DNA of 64,000 nucleotides from Brevundimonas sp. UBA6550 (GTDB lineage Bacteria > Pseudomonadota > Alphaproteobacteria > Caulobacterales > Caulobacteraceae). How positions within the stretch are numbered: the stretch's first letter is position 1; the number at the start of each line of letters is the position of its first letter. Position numbers and translations under genes: made by a program. Shown piece after piece: positions 44,933 to 55,006 of this stretch. Location: NCBI RefSeq assembly GCF_002434505.1, contig NZ_DJKE01000008.1, positions 1 to 64,000 on the forward strand. The letters are read 5' to 3'. The notes beneath the pieces were generated by a model. It ran no database searches, was not told where the DNA came from, and saw nothing but the letters and a program-made list of their open reading frames with translations.

Positions 44933-45948
44933 TGCGTTACGACTTTGGGTCCGACAATACGGCGGGGATGGCGCTGAGCGCCATCGAGGGGCTGGTGCGC
45001 GCCAACAAGGGGTTCGCCCGCGCCTATGGCGCCGACGACGTGACGGCGCGCGCCGCCGATCAGATCCGGCAGCGGCTGGACGCGGACGCCGAGGTGCGGT
45101 TCGTGTTCAGCGGCACGGCCGCCAACGCCATCGCCCTGTCGATGCTGGCCCAGCCCTATGAGGCGGTGATGGCGCACCATGCAGCGCATATCTGCACCGA
45201 CGAGACGGGCGCCCCGGGCTTCTTCGGCCATGGCGTCGGCCTGATCGGCCTGCCGGGCTTTTCCGGCAAGATCGACCCTCTGGCCCTGCAGGCGCAACTG
45301 GCCGAGGCCGAGGTCGGCCATCGCCAGCCGCCCGCCGCCCTGTCCCTGACCCAGGCGACGGAATATGGCGGGGTTTATACCGAGGAAGACCTGCGCCACC
45401 TGATCGAGCCGGTGAAGGCGCAGGGCTATCGCGTCCATATGGACGGGGCGCGGTTGGCCAATGCGGCGGCGGCCGGGTTCGACCTGAAGGACATTCCGCG
45501 CCTGGGCGTGGATGTTCTGGTATTCGGCGGGGCCAAGGCCGGGGCCAACTGCGCCGAAGCCATCGTGCTGTTCGACAAGACGCTGGCGCGGCGTTTGGAC
45601 AACCGGCTGAAACAGGCCGGGCAGACGGCGTCCAAGACGCGACTGCTGTCCGGCCCGATGCTGGGCCTGTTGGAAAGCGGCGACTGGGAAGCCGGCGCCG
45701 CCCACGCCAATCTGATGGCGCAGCGGCTGGCGGCGGGCATCGCCACGCGGTCGTCCTTCGTCCTGGCCCATCCGGTGGAGGCCAACGCCGTCTTCGTGCG
45801 GATGACGCCAGAGGCGCACGCGCGGCTGACCGACCTGGGCTGGGCCTGCTATCCGTTCGACGACGGTTCGGTGCGGTTCGTCTGTTCCTGGGCCACCCAG
45901 ACGGCGGCGGTCGACGAGTTGCTGGACGCGATCGTCGGCCTGGATTGA
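44932..45948 (+). CDS. Low-specificity threonine aldolase-like PLP enzyme
   Basis: The 338-residue enzyme starts MRYDFGSDNTAGM and has the aldolase-family features: cofactor phosphate region FSGTAANAIAL, HMDGARLANA, and PLP lysine Lys202 in GGAKAG. It should split L-threonine or a related beta-hydroxy amino acid to glycine and an aldehyde. It is translationally coupled to mscS by a 1-base overlap. Confidence 0.88.
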   Translation: MRYDFGSDNTAGMALSAIEGLVRANKGFARAYGADDVTARAADQIRQRLDADAEVRFVFSGTAANAIALSMLAQPYEAVMAHHAAHICTDETGAPGFFGHGVGLIGLPGFSGKIDPLALQAQLAEAEVGHRQPPAALSLTQATEYGGVYTEEDLRHLIEPVKAQGYRVHMDGARLANAAAAGFDLKDIPRLGVDVLVFGGAKAGANCAEAIVLFDKTLARRLDNRLKQAGQTASKTRLLSGPMLGLLESGDWEAGAAHANLMAQRLAAGIATRSSFVLAHPVEANAVFVRMTPEAHARLTDLGWACYPFDDGSVRFVCSWATQTAAVDELLDAIVGLD

Positions 45949-46084
45949 CGACTAATCCCCGGTCGCGCGCCAGCGTGGCCTTTCCCCGGTCGCATTGGCT
46001 TTCCATATGCGGCCCATGGCGATGCGTGGTGAACGCTCAGGCGGCCGGCGCGACCCGATGGTCAAGGCGCAGCAGGCCGGGAGC

Positions 46085-47908
46085 ATGGATGACAAGACGG
46101 ACGGACCGGCGACGCTGACGGCGCTCGCGGATCTGGCGCGGTTGGTGGGGCGTTCGGGCGCGCCGCAGCTTCGGCTGCGGCTGATCTCGGCTATCGCCCT
46201 GACGCTGGCGGGTAAGGGGCTGGGGGTGCTGGCGCCGCTGGTGCTGGGCGCGGCGGTCAATCGACTGGCGGCGGGGCAGGGCGCGGCGGCGGCCGTCGGC
46301 CTGGGGTTCGCCGCCTTCGCGGTCGGTTGGGCCCTGGTGCGGCTGCTGTCGGCGGCCTCGCCGCTGATTTCCGATGTCGTGTTCGCACCCGTGCGCGCCG
46401 CCGCCCAGCGCGCCACGGCGGCCGAGGCCTTCGCCCATGCGCTGAGCCTGTCGCTGGATTTCCACCAGACCAAACGCTCGGGCGCCCTGTCGCGCACGAT
46501 GGATCGCGGGTCGCGCGCCGTGGACTTCCTGCTGCGCATCCTGGCCTTCAACCTGGTCCCGACCGGGGTCGAACTGGTGCTGGCCGCCGCCGTTCTGGGC
46601 GGCAAATACGACTGGCGCTTCGCCGCCGTCGCTGTGGCGGTCGTGGCCATCTACACCATCGCCACCTTCGCCATGTCCAACTGGCGGCTGGAGCATCGGC
46701 GCATCATGAACGCCGCCGATTCCGAGGCCGCCGGGGTCTCGGTCGACGCCCTGCTGAACTATGAGACGGTCAAGTCCTTCGGCGCAGAGACTCGCGCGAC
46801 CCGGACCTATGAACGGGCGCTGGGCGACTATGCCCAGGCGTCGCTGAAGGCCAACAGTTCGCTGGCCATGCTGAACGGGATGCAGGCTCTGGTCATGAAC
46901 CTGGGGCTGGGCGTCATGGCGGTGATGGCCGGGTTCGAGGCGGCGGCCGGACGGATGGGACCAGGCGATGTGACCGCCGCCGTCCTGATCATGATCTCGC
47001 TGTATGCGCCGCTGAACATCCTGGGCTTCGCCTATCGTGAAATCCGTCAGTCCTTCATCGACATGGAGGAGATGCTGAAGGTGACGCGCCAGACGCCGCA
47101 GGTGGCCGATGCGCCCGACGCCGTCGCCCTGCCGCGCCCGGTCGATGCGCGCGGCGCGGCGGTGCGGTTCGAGCACGTCGGTTTCCGCCACGACGCCCGC
47201 GCCAACGGGTTGGAAGACGTCAGCTTCTTCGCCCCGCCCGGCACGACCACGGCCCTGGTCGGTCCGTCAGGGGCGGGCAAGTCCACCATCGTCAAACTGG
47301 CCCTGCGTCTGCTGGACCCGCAGGAGGGGCGGGTGCTGATCGACGGTCATGATGCGCGTCAGGTGACCCAGGCGTCGTTGCGGGCGGCGGTCGCCTTGGT
47401 GCCGCAGGACGTGGCCCTGTTCAACGACACCCTGGCGGCCAACATCGCCTTCGCCCGTCCAGACGCCGACGAGGCCCAGGTCTGGGCGGCGGCCGAAGCG
47501 GCGGAACTGGCCGACTTCATCCGGGGCCTTCCCGAAGGGATGCAGACCAAGGTCGGCGAGCGTGGGCTGAAGCTGTCGGGCGGCGAGCGTCAGCGGGTCG
47601 GCATCGCCCGCGCCCTGCTGGCCGATCCTTGCATCCTGATTCTGGACGAGGCCACCAGCGCCCTGGACAGCCGAACCGAGGCGGCGATCCAGAAGACCCT
47701 GCGCAAGGCCCGGAACGGGCGCACGACCCTGGTCGTCGCGCACAGACTGTCCACCGTGGCCGACGCCGATCAGATTCTGGTGTTGAAGGCCGGGCGGATC
47801 GTCGAACGCGGGGCCCACCATGAGCTGGTGGCGCGTCAGGGCGGGGAATACGCCGCCCTGTGGAAGAAGCAGACCCGCGCCGGAAAGGCAGCTCAGCCCG
47901 CCGACTGA
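46085..47908 (+). CDS. Atm1-type ABC half-transporter
   Basis: The 607-residue protein fuses a six-span exporter domain to an ATPase domain. NYETVKSFGAE and RTYERAL are hallmarks of the Atm1/ABCB7 group, which moves glutathione-linked metal or sulfur species. Walker A GPSGAGKST, signature LSGGERQRVG and Walker B ILILDEATSALD are intact. Several upstream in-frame ATGs exist; 46085 (MDDKTDG) is nearest to GGGAG. Its 3' end overlaps the convergent gene by 16 bases. Confidence 0.88.
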   Translation: MDDKTDGPATLTALADLARLVGRSGAPQLRLRLISAIALTLAGKGLGVLAPLVLGAAVNRLAAGQGAAAAVGLGFAAFAVGWALVRLLSAASPLISDVVFAPVRAAAQRATAAEAFAHALSLSLDFHQTKRSGALSRTMDRGSRAVDFLLRILAFNLVPTGVELVLAAAVLGGKYDWRFAAVAVAVVAIYTIATFAMSNWRLEHRRIMNAADSEAAGVSVDALLNYETVKSFGAETRATRTYERALGDYAQASLKANSSLAMLNGMQALVMNLGLGVMAVMAGFEAAAGRMGPGDVTAAVLIMISLYAPLNILGFAYREIRQSFIDMEEMLKVTRQTPQVADAPDAVALPRPVDARGAAVRFEHVGFRHDARANGLEDVSFFAPPGTTTALVGPSGAGKSTIVKLALRLLDPQEGRVLIDGHDARQVTQASLRAAVALVPQDVALFNDTLAANIAFARPDADEAQVWAAAEAAELADFIRGLPEGMQTKVGERGLKLSGGERQRVGIARALLADPCILILDEATSALDSRTEAAIQKTLRKARNGRTTLVVAHRLSTVADADQILVLKAGRIVERGAHHELVARQGGEYAALWKKQTRAGKAAQPAD

Positions 47909-48372
47909 TCGGCGGCCGGCAGTTTGCGGCGAAGGACTTCGTGCAGATTGGTCAGTATGGCGGTGCGGGCGGCCTGTTCCTCTGGCGGGAGAGACAGCAG
48001 CACCTTCATGGCCTGGGCGTGGACGGTGGCGATGCGCCAGTCGAAGCCGCCCTGGCGCGGCGCGGCGTCCAGCAGATCGCACAATCCCTTGGCCGCCGTG
48101 CACAGGTCGTCCATCGAAAAGGGACTGGCCGCGTCGATGATCTGGCTGGAGGCCGAATAGGCCGCATCCAGCCGCAACGGCTCGATCAGGTCGGGATCGG
48201 GCTTGGCCAGCAGGGCGGCGATGTTCCGGGCGATGATGTCGCGCGCCTGGTCCTGAAGGGCGTCCAGATTGGTCCTGGCCTGGGCCAGGGCGACGCCGAC
48301 GCTGATCCCGCCGGGTCGATCCATCATCTCGGCCAGGCGCGAGCGTTTCTGATTATGGGTGATGACGGTCAT
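47893..48372 (-). CDS. Hypothetical protein coupled to a response regulator
   Basis: The 159-residue cytoplasmic protein starts MTVITHNQKRSRLAEMMDRPGG and is largely helical (ARDIIARNIAALLAKPDPDLI, MDDLCTAAKGLCDLLDAA, NLHEVLRRKLPA), with no signal or membrane segment. It starts inside the stop of the response regulator gene (ATGA), so the two are translationally coupled and probably act together. I do not recognise a family; a chemotaxis-like or phosphatase-like partner is only a guess. Confidence 0.65.
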   Translation of the reverse strand: MTVITHNQKRSRLAEMMDRPGGISVGVALAQARTNLDALQDQARDIIARNIAALLAKPDPDLIEPLRLDAAYSASSQIIDAASPFSMDDLCTAAKGLCDLLDAAPRQGGFDWRIATVHAQAMKVLLSLPPEEQAARTAILTNLHEVLRRKLPAADQSAG

Positions 48373-48920
48373 AGCGCCACGCTCTCCATCGCGGTCTTGC
48401 GGCGCAACATGTCCGCGCGGCGTTCGACGCCCTCGTAGTCCGTGTGGCGGAACCGGCGATCCGGTCCCAGATAGTCGCCCACTTCCAGGAAGGGACGGCT
48501 GTCGCGGGCCACCCAAAGGATGCGCTCCAGCAAGAGCGCGGGGCTGAACGGCTTGGTCACGACGAAGTTGGCCCCGCAGTCGCGCGCCTCGGCCACGCGG
48601 CCGCGCCGGATGTGGCTGGCCGTCATGATCACAGGGATGAAGGCGTTGGGGTTGGGGCCGGATCGCCGCAGCCAGCGGATCAGCTCGAAGCCGTCGATGT
48701 CGGGCATGTCGGTGTCGATGACCAGCAGATCGATGGTCTTTTCGGCCAGCAGCCGTTTGGCCTCGGCGCCGCTGCCGATGGCGAAGCTGGGTCGGATGCC
48801 GAAACCGGCCAGGGCGTTGGCCGTCAAGGTCAGCGAGAAGGGCGAATCATCGACGATCATCGTCACCGCGCCCGTCAGGTTGAAGACGGCGCTTTCGCGC
48901 AGGGTTTCGCCGCCGCTCAT
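48369..48920 (-). CDS. Single-domain response regulator
   Basis: The 183-residue protein has a receiver domain (about 18-140) with DD at 24-25, phospho-acceptor Asp69 in VIDTDMPDIDG and Lys123 in VVTKPFS. A C-terminal tail of about 40 residues contains GPDRRFR and ERRADMLRRK, Arg-rich and without a known output domain. It is coupled to the next gene by an ATGA overlap. No kinase is adjacent. Confidence 0.85.
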   Translation of the reverse strand: MSGGETLRESAVFNLTGAVTMIVDDSPFSLTLTANALAGFGIRPSFAIGSGAEAKRLLAEKTIDLLVIDTDMPDIDGFELIRWLRRSGPNPNAFIPVIMTASHIRRGRVAEARDCGANFVVTKPFSPALLLERILWVARDSRPFLEVGDYLGPDRRFRHTDYEGVERRADMLRRKTAMESVAL

Positions 48921-49047
48921 GCTGCTCGGCCCCGGATCGAACCCGCCGTTGTGATCATGGCCGGCCGTGCGCCCCGTAACCGCTGTGGATAGGGCGTCAG
49001 CCTGTCAGACGATGATGGACGCTGCGTTAACGCTGGCGCTCGGCGCC

Positions 49048-49995
<948 letters not shown>

Positions 49996-50085
49996 CAAGG
50001 CGTCCGGGAACTGCAAGCGGGCAAGAGCGCCCTTGGGGAAGGCGGGGGAAACTAGAGAGGTCAACGCCGCCCGGCAAGCGACGGT

Positions 50086-50280
50086 TCAGAAGGCCTTGGG
50101 CAAACCGGCTTGTTTGAGGATAGTGTTGGCGGTGTGTCGGCTCTTGGAGCGCGGAACGATGACGGCGTGCGGTTGATCCGGGTGCTGCCACTTCTCGTGA
50201 CTACCCTTGGCGTTGATGACGCGACGCCAGCCAGCGGCGAAGAGGAGGGCGGTGAGTTCGGGATAGAAGTCCTTGGGCAT
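50086..50280 (-). CDS. hicA: HicA-family toxin
   Basis: The 64-residue protein MPKDFYPELTALLFAAGWRR...GSHEKWQHPD has the HicA dsRBD-like fold signature with catalytic His28 in GSHEKW, and ends TANTILKQAGLPK. HicA proteins are mRNA-cleaving toxins. The partner antitoxin-like gene lies 98 bases upstream on the same strand, separated by a hairpin-bearing spacer. Confidence 0.82.
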   Translation of the reverse strand: MPKDFYPELTALLFAAGWRRVINAKGSHEKWQHPDQPHAVIVPRSKSRHTANTILKQAGLPKAF

Positions 50281-50294
50281 TTCCAGATCAATCG

Positions 50295-50367
50295 TTGTTC
50301 TGGAACAATGATGGCGTCACGACGTAAGCGACAGAATGCACCGCTTGTTGTGCGGTGCGGTCGTGAC
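50295..50367 (-). promoter_or_regulatory. Palindrome and hairpin in the toxin-antitoxin spacer
   Basis: TTGTTC-TG-GAACAA (50295-50308) is a perfect palindrome about 15 bases upstream of hicA, suited to an operator. Next to it GTCACGAC (50316-50323) pairs with GTCGTGAC (50360-50367), enclosing GCACCGC (50338-50344) paired with GCGGTGC (50352-50358). This can form a hairpin in the mRNA between the two genes and may set their relative expression. Confidence 0.45.
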
Positions 50368-50378
50368 AATATTGAATG

Positions 50379-50603
50379 TCACGCGGCGATGACGTCAAAC
50401 CCACCAGCAGCCTCGAATCGCACTGGAACAGGGCCGTGAATGCCGAGGTTTTCCGCCAGAAGCTCCGGCGCGAAATGTCGAGCCAAATTCTCGAACTCAC
50501 CGAGTGTGGCCGTTTCCAGCACCAGCCCGACAATATTCGATTCGCTGTACCAGACCCCGGCTTCGGGATCCCAGATCGCCTTGACGTAGAACTGTTCAGC
50601 CAT
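50379..50603 (-). CDS. DUF1902 (HicB-like) antitoxin
   Basis: The 74-residue protein FYVKAIWDPEAGVWYSESNIVGLVLETATLGEFENLA has the DUF1902 sequence, a HicB-related fold that lacks the usual C-terminal DNA-binding helices. It precedes hicA on the same strand and is the presumed antitoxin. Because it has no DNA-binding domain, autoregulation would need another route. Confidence 0.75.
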   Translation of the reverse strand: MAEQFYVKAIWDPEAGVWYSESNIVGLVLETATLGEFENLARHFAPELLAENLGIHGPVPVRFEAAGGFDVIAA

Positions 50604-50620
50604 AGGCCGAATATGCGCTG

Positions 50621-51541
50621 TCAGTCGTCGCGCGCCAAGGGGTGGTTTTGGTGGACGACCTGGGCCAGGCGGTCGGTGGCGACATGGGTGTAGATCTGGG
50701 TGGTGGCGATGTCAGCGTGGCCCAGCAGGGTCTGGACGACCCGCAGGTCGGCGCCGCCCTCCAGCAGGTGGGTGGCGAAGGCGTGGCGCAGGACGTGGGG
50801 GCTGACGCGGGCGGGGTCGATTCCGGCGGTGATCGCGGCCTCGTCCAGCAGTTGGGCGAACCGGCGCGGGGTCAGGTGGCCGGTGCGGCCGAAGGAGGGA
50901 AAGAGCCAGGGGCTGTCAGGCGTCTCGGGCTTTCGCCCATTCTTGGCCTTGAGTTTGGCGTCGCGGGCGGTCAGCCAGGCCTTGATCGCCTCGCGGGCGG
51001 CGGGGTTCAGGGGAGCCAGCCGTTCCTTGCCGCCCTTGCCGCGCACGATCAGATAGGCGGGGTCGCGGCGCACCGCCTCGACCTTGAGCCCCAGCAGTTC
51101 GGACACCCGCAGGCCCGAGGCGTAGGCCATCTCTACCAGGGCGACCAGGCGCAGGCCCGCCGCCGCGTCGCGGGCGGCCGAGGCGGCCAGCAGGGCGTCG
51201 ATCTCGGCGCGGCTCAGGACCTTGGGCAGGGACCGGCCCTGTTTGGGCGCGTCCAAACGGCGCGACGGATCGTCGGCGCGCCAGCCCTCGGCCAGGACGA
51301 AGCGATAGAACTGGCGCGCGGAGGATCGGCGGCGGGCGGCGGTGGCGGCCGACAGGCCGCGACGCGACAGGTCGGCGAACCAGGCTTCCACGGCTTCGGC
51401 GTCCGCGCCCATCAGGCCGCCGACATCGGACAGCGCCGTCTCGGCGTCGGCCAGATCGCGACCATAGGCCGACAGGGTGTGGGGCGAGGCGTCGCGCTCG
51501 ACGGCCATCATCTCCAGAAAGGCCTCGATCTGGGGCGTCAT
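50621..51541 (-). CDS. xerD: Tyrosine recombinase XerD
   Basis: The 306-residue protein has the SAM-like N-terminal core-binding domain (IEAFLEMMAVERDASPHTLSAYGRDL) and the catalytic set Arg (ASGLRVSELL), Lys (GKGGKER), HxxR (HVLRHAFATHLL), His (LLGHADIATTQIYTHV) and Tyr. With XerC it resolves chromosome dimers at dif. No recombined element is adjacent, which fits a housekeeping role. It is divergent from aroK. Confidence 0.92.
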   Translation of the reverse strand: MTPQIEAFLEMMAVERDASPHTLSAYGRDLADAETALSDVGGLMGADAEAVEAWFADLSRRGLSAATAARRRSSARQFYRFVLAEGWRADDPSRRLDAPKQGRSLPKVLSRAEIDALLAASAARDAAAGLRLVALVEMAYASGLRVSELLGLKVEAVRRDPAYLIVRGKGGKERLAPLNPAAREAIKAWLTARDAKLKAKNGRKPETPDSPWLFPSFGRTGHLTPRRFAQLLDEAAITAGIDPARVSPHVLRHAFATHLLEGGADLRVVQTLLGHADIATTQIYTHVATDRLAQVVHQNHPLARDD

Positions 51542-51666
51542 CTCACGATCCGCGCGCCGAACGGATGGCGCATGGTCTGGCTTGGTGTAGAGGTTTCAGG
51601 GATCATGCCTGCCTGCGCCTTCGCCTTCGCCGTTCCTTCGACCGTCCGTTCCGCCGGAGCCGCCGG

Positions 51667-52233
51667 ATGAGGCGGCGCGCGAATCCGGCGCCGACGCGCA
51701 CCATAGCCCTGGTCGGGCTGATGGGGGTGGGCAAATCGTCGGTCGGGCGCCGGCTGGCCAATCGGTTGAAGCTGCCGTTTGCGGACGGCGACGTGGAGAT
51801 CGAGGCGGCGGCCGGCATGACGGTGTCGGAAATCTTCGCAGCCCTGGGCGAGGACGAGTTCAGGGCGGGCGAGGCGCGGGTCATCCGACGCCTGCTGGAA
51901 GGGCCGCCCATAGTCCTGGCCACCGGCGGCGGGGCGATGATGAACCCGGAAACACGCGCCCTGCTGAAGGACCGCGCCGACACCATCTGGCTGAGGGCCG
52001 ATCTGGCCGTGATCGCCGAGCGGGTGGCGCGACGCGACACCCGCCCCCTGTTGCGCGGCAAGGACCCGTTGGAGGTGCTGACCACCTTGGCCGAGGCGCG
52101 CTATCCCATCTATGGCGAGGCGGACGTGACGGTGGACGTGGGCCAGGGCTCGCACGGCCAGGCGGTCGACGCCATCCACAAGAACCTGCGCCGCCACTGG
52201 CGCAACCGAAGACGCGCGGAGACCCGGACATGA
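51667..52233 (+). CDS. aroK: Shikimate kinase
   Basis: The 188-residue enzyme phosphorylates shikimate. It has P-loop [11 protein letters not shown] (near 17-27), DGDVEIE (substrate/metal region), [13 protein letters not shown] and RPLLRG. GGAG lies 7 bases before the ATG. Its stop overlaps the aroB start (ATGA), so the pathway enzymes are coupled. Confidence 0.94.
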   Translation: MRRRANPAPTRTIALVGLMGVGKSSVGRRLANRLKLPFADGDVEIEAAAGMTVSEIFAALGEDEFRAGEARVIRRLLEGPPIVLATGGGAMMNPETRALLKDRADTIWLRADLAVIAERVARRDTRPLLRGKDPLEVLTTLAEARYPIYGEADVTVDVGQGSHGQAVDAIHKNLRRHWRNRRRAETRT

Positions 52234-53336
52234 CGACCCTTGCCGTGAGCGGCGGCGCCTTCGCCGCCTATGACGTCGTGGTCGGACGTGGCCTGCTGGC
52301 CCAGGCGGGCGGGCGCATCGCACCGCTGGCCAAGGGGCGGACGGTCATCGTCACGGACGAGACGGTGGCGGCGATCCACGGCGCGGCCCTGGCCGAATCG
52401 CTGGCGGCGGCGGGTGTGAACACTCAGACGGTCGCCGTGCCTGCGGGGGAAGGGTCGAAGTCCTTCGCCCAGCTGGAGCGGGTGCTGGACCGGCTGCTGG
52501 AGATCGGGCTGGACCGCAAGGATGTGGTCATCGCCCTGGGCGGCGGGGTCGTGGGCGATCTGGCCGGTCTGGCGGCGGCGCTCTATATGCGCGGCATCGA
52601 CTTCGTGCAGGTTCCGACGACCCTGCTGGCCCAGGTGGATTCGTCGGTCGGCGGCAAGACGGCCATCGACACGCCGCGCGGCAAGAATCTGGTGGGCGCC
52701 TTCCATCAGCCGCGTCTGGTGCTGGCCGACATCGACGTGCTGGCGACCCTGCCGGAACGTCAGGTGCGCTCGGGCTGGGCCGAGGTGCTGAAGCACGGGC
52801 TGATCTGCGACGCGGCCTTCTTCGACTGGTTGGCGGGCGAGGGGGCGGTGGGGGCGTCGGGTGATCCGGCGGCGCTGGAGCGGGCGGTAATCCGTTCGGT
52901 CGAGATCAAGAGCGCGGTGGTCGGCGAGGACGAGAAGGAGGCGGGACGGCGCGCCCTGCTGAACCTGGGCCACACCTTCGGCCATGCGGTCGAAACCGAG
53001 GTGGGGTTCGACGAGGACGCCCTGGCGCACGGCGAGGCGGTGGCGCTGGGCTGCTGCATGGCCTTCCGCTATTCGGCGCGCGAGGGCCTGTGTTCGGCCG
53101 CCGATGTCGCGCGGGTCGAGGCGGTGGTCGCCGCCGCAGGCTTGCCGACGCGGCTGGAACAGGCGGGCGCGTTCGCGGCCGACCGGCTGCTGGCCCTGAT
53201 GGCCGGGGACAAGAAGGCCGAGGGCGGGGCGCTGACACTGATCCTGGCGCGCGGCGTCGGCCAGGCTTTCGTGGCCAAGGGCGTGGATTCGGCCAAGGTG
53301 CGGGCCTTCCTGATCGAGGAAGGCGCGACGGCGTGA
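52230..53336 (+). CDS. aroB: 3-Dehydroquinate synthase
   Basis: The 368-residue enzyme makes 3-dehydroquinate from DAHP using NAD+ and a metal. The hallmark [19 protein letters not shown] and the [17 protein letters not shown] loop are intact, and the metal ligands His in [11 protein letters not shown] and HGEAV are present. It overlaps aroK by 4 bases and the next gene by 1. Confidence 0.95.
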   Translation: MTTLAVSGGAFAAYDVVVGRGLLAQAGGRIAPLAKGRTVIVTDETVAAIHGAALAESLAAAGVNTQTVAVPAGEGSKSFAQLERVLDRLLEIGLDRKDVVIALGGGVVGDLAGLAAALYMRGIDFVQVPTTLLAQVDSSVGGKTAIDTPRGKNLVGAFHQPRLVLADIDVLATLPERQVRSGWAEVLKHGLICDAAFFDWLAGEGAVGASGDPAALERAVIRSVEIKSAVVGEDEKEAGRRALLNLGHTFGHAVETEVGFDEDALAHGEAVALGCCMAFRYSAREGLCSAADVARVEAVVAAAGLPTRLEQAGAFAADRLLALMAGDKKAEGGALTLILARGVGQAFVAKGVDSAKVRAFLIEEGATA

Positions 53337-53923
53337 TGCGGATCGGCATGGAGCCGCTGGAGGATCGGTTCGTCCGGCTGGAGCCGTTCGAGGACGGGCT
53401 GAAAGCCGAGGTCCGCGCGGCTCTGGATTGCGATCCCGACGCCTGGGCGATCATGGTGGCGCCCGCCTATGGCGACCATTTCGACGGTTGGTGGGAGGCG
53501 GCGCTGGCGGCGATGCGGGCCGGGACGCGGATCGCCTATGCGGTGCGGCGGCGCTCGGACGGGGCGGTGGTGGGCACGACCAGCCTGTACGAGATCAATC
53601 CCGCCCATCGCCGCTGCGAGATCGGCTCGACCTTCTATCGGCCCGAGGCGCGCGGCGGTCCGATCAATCCGGCGTGCAAGCGACTGTTGCTGGCCCATGC
53701 CTTCGCGGCCGGCGCGGTGCGGGTCGAGATCATCACCGACGCCGTCAACGCCCAGAGCCAGGCCGCCATCCTGAAACTGGGCGCCAAGGCCGAAGGCGTG
53801 CTGAGAAAGCACAAGACCACCTGGACCGGCCGGGCGCGCGACACGGCCATGTTCGCCGTCATAGACGACGACTGGCCCGAGGTCCGCGACGGCCTGGATC
53901 GCCGGTTGGCGGCGTTGGGCTAG
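53336..53923 (+). CDS. GNAT acetyltransferase (RimJ-like)
   Basis: The 195-residue protein has the GNAT core GTTSLYEINPAHRRCEIGSTFYRPEARGG and the signature NAQSQAAILKLGAKAEGVLRKHK of RimJ/RimL-type acetyltransferases. The substrate is unknown. It is coupled to aroB by a TGATG overlap, perhaps only as a transcriptional passenger. The 3' end overlaps the convergent gene by 4 bases. Confidence 0.85.
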   Translation: MRIGMEPLEDRFVRLEPFEDGLKAEVRAALDCDPDAWAIMVAPAYGDHFDGWWEAALAAMRAGTRIAYAVRRRSDGAVVGTTSLYEINPAHRRCEIGSTFYRPEARGGPINPACKRLLLAHAFAAGAVRVEIITDAVNAQSQAAILKLGAKAEGVLRKHKTTWTGRARDTAMFAVIDDDWPEVRDGLDRRLAALG

Positions 53924-54966
53924 ACGTCCATCTCCGCGACCAGCGTCGCGATCAGGTCGGCGGCGGGCAGGGTGCGGGCCAGGGGCGCGCCCTGACCGGC
54001 CCACTGGGCGCCGAAGCCGAACTCGCCCACGGCCTTGGCGGCGGCGTTCAGCGCCTTTCCGGCGTCATAGGCGACCGGATAGTCGGGCGGGACGGCCGCG
54101 GCCGTCGCGGCCCAGGCGGTGAAGCGATTGGCCAGGCAGCGGGCGGGGCGGCCGGATATGGCGCGGGTCATTGTCGTATGGTTCGCGGCGTCGCCGGCCA
54201 GGGCGGCGCGGTATCCGGCGTCGGCGGCGCTTTCGGGACAGGCGACGAAGGCGGTGCCCATCTGAGCCGCGACGGCGCCGAGATCCAGTGCGGCGCGGAC
54301 GCCCCGTCCGTCCATGATCCCGCCGGCGGCGATGACGGGCAGACCCGCGCGGGCGACCAGAAGCCGGGTCAGGGCCATCGCGCCCAGGCGGCTGTCCTCG
54401 GCGTCGGGGTCGAACATGCCGCGATGGCCGCCGGCCTCCCACCCCTGCGCCACCACGGCGTCCATGCCGGCAGTCTTGCAGGCCAGGGCCTCGTCCAGCG
54501 TGGTGGCGGTGGCCAGCAGCAGGCAACCGGCCGCCTTCAGGGCGCGGATGCGGGCGTCGTCGGGCAGGCCGAAATGGAAGCTGACCACCGCAGGCGGATC
54601 GGCCAGCAATCGGGCCAGCATGGCGTCGTCATCGGCGAAGCTGCGATAGATCACGCCCAAGCTGGCCGGCGGCGCGGCGTCGAGGGCCGCGAACTGGGGC
54701 GTCAGGGCCTGAAGCCAGGCGGCTTCCCTGGCCGGGTCGCGGCGCGGCGCGGCGTGGACGAACAGATTGACGTTGAAGGGGCGGTCGGTGAGGGCGCGGG
54801 TCTCGGCGATCATCCGCCCGGCCCCGTCCGCATCGGTCGCGCCGACGCCGATTGAGCCCAGGGCGCCGGCGTCGGACACGGCGGCCGCCATCTGCGGGGT
54901 GGAGACGCCCGCCATCGGGGCCTGGATGACGGGAACGGTCAGGTCGAGGCGGTCGATCAGGGACAT
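53920..54966 (-). CDS. Nitronate monooxygenase
   Basis: The 348-residue FMN-dependent TIM-barrel protein has VIQAPMAGVSTPQMAAAV at the start, EAGGHRG, IAAGGIMDGRGVRAALDLGA and QMGTAF, matching the nitronate monooxygenase (2-nitropropane dioxygenase) family. It oxidises alkyl nitronates such as propionate 3-nitronate. Confidence 0.88.
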   Translation of the reverse strand: MSLIDRLDLTVPVIQAPMAGVSTPQMAAAVSDAGALGSIGVGATDADGAGRMIAETRALTDRPFNVNLFVHAAPRRDPAREAAWLQALTPQFAALDAAPPASLGVIYRSFADDDAMLARLLADPPAVVSFHFGLPDDARIRALKAAGCLLLATATTLDEALACKTAGMDAVVAQGWEAGGHRGMFDPDAEDSRLGAMALTRLLVARAGLPVIAAGGIMDGRGVRAALDLGAVAAQMGTAFVACPESAADAGYRAALAGDAANHTTMTRAISGRPARCLANRFTAWAATAAAVPPDYPVAYDAGKALNAAAKAVGEFGFGAQWAGQGAPLARTLPAADLIATLVAEMDV

Positions 54967-55006
54967 GGGCTGCAGCTAGGCGCCCGAAGCGTCCGCCGCA
55001 ACGGCG

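Noticed and set aside
45957..45995. Direct repeat CCCCGGTCGC twice, 29 bases apart
   Set aside because: Ten GC-rich bases in a GC-rich genome; too short and too few copies to call a repeat element.
50621..51541. The tyrosine recombinase as a sign of an integrated element
   Set aside because: It is XerD-like in length and motifs, sits among housekeeping genes, and no attachment repeats or phage genes flank it.
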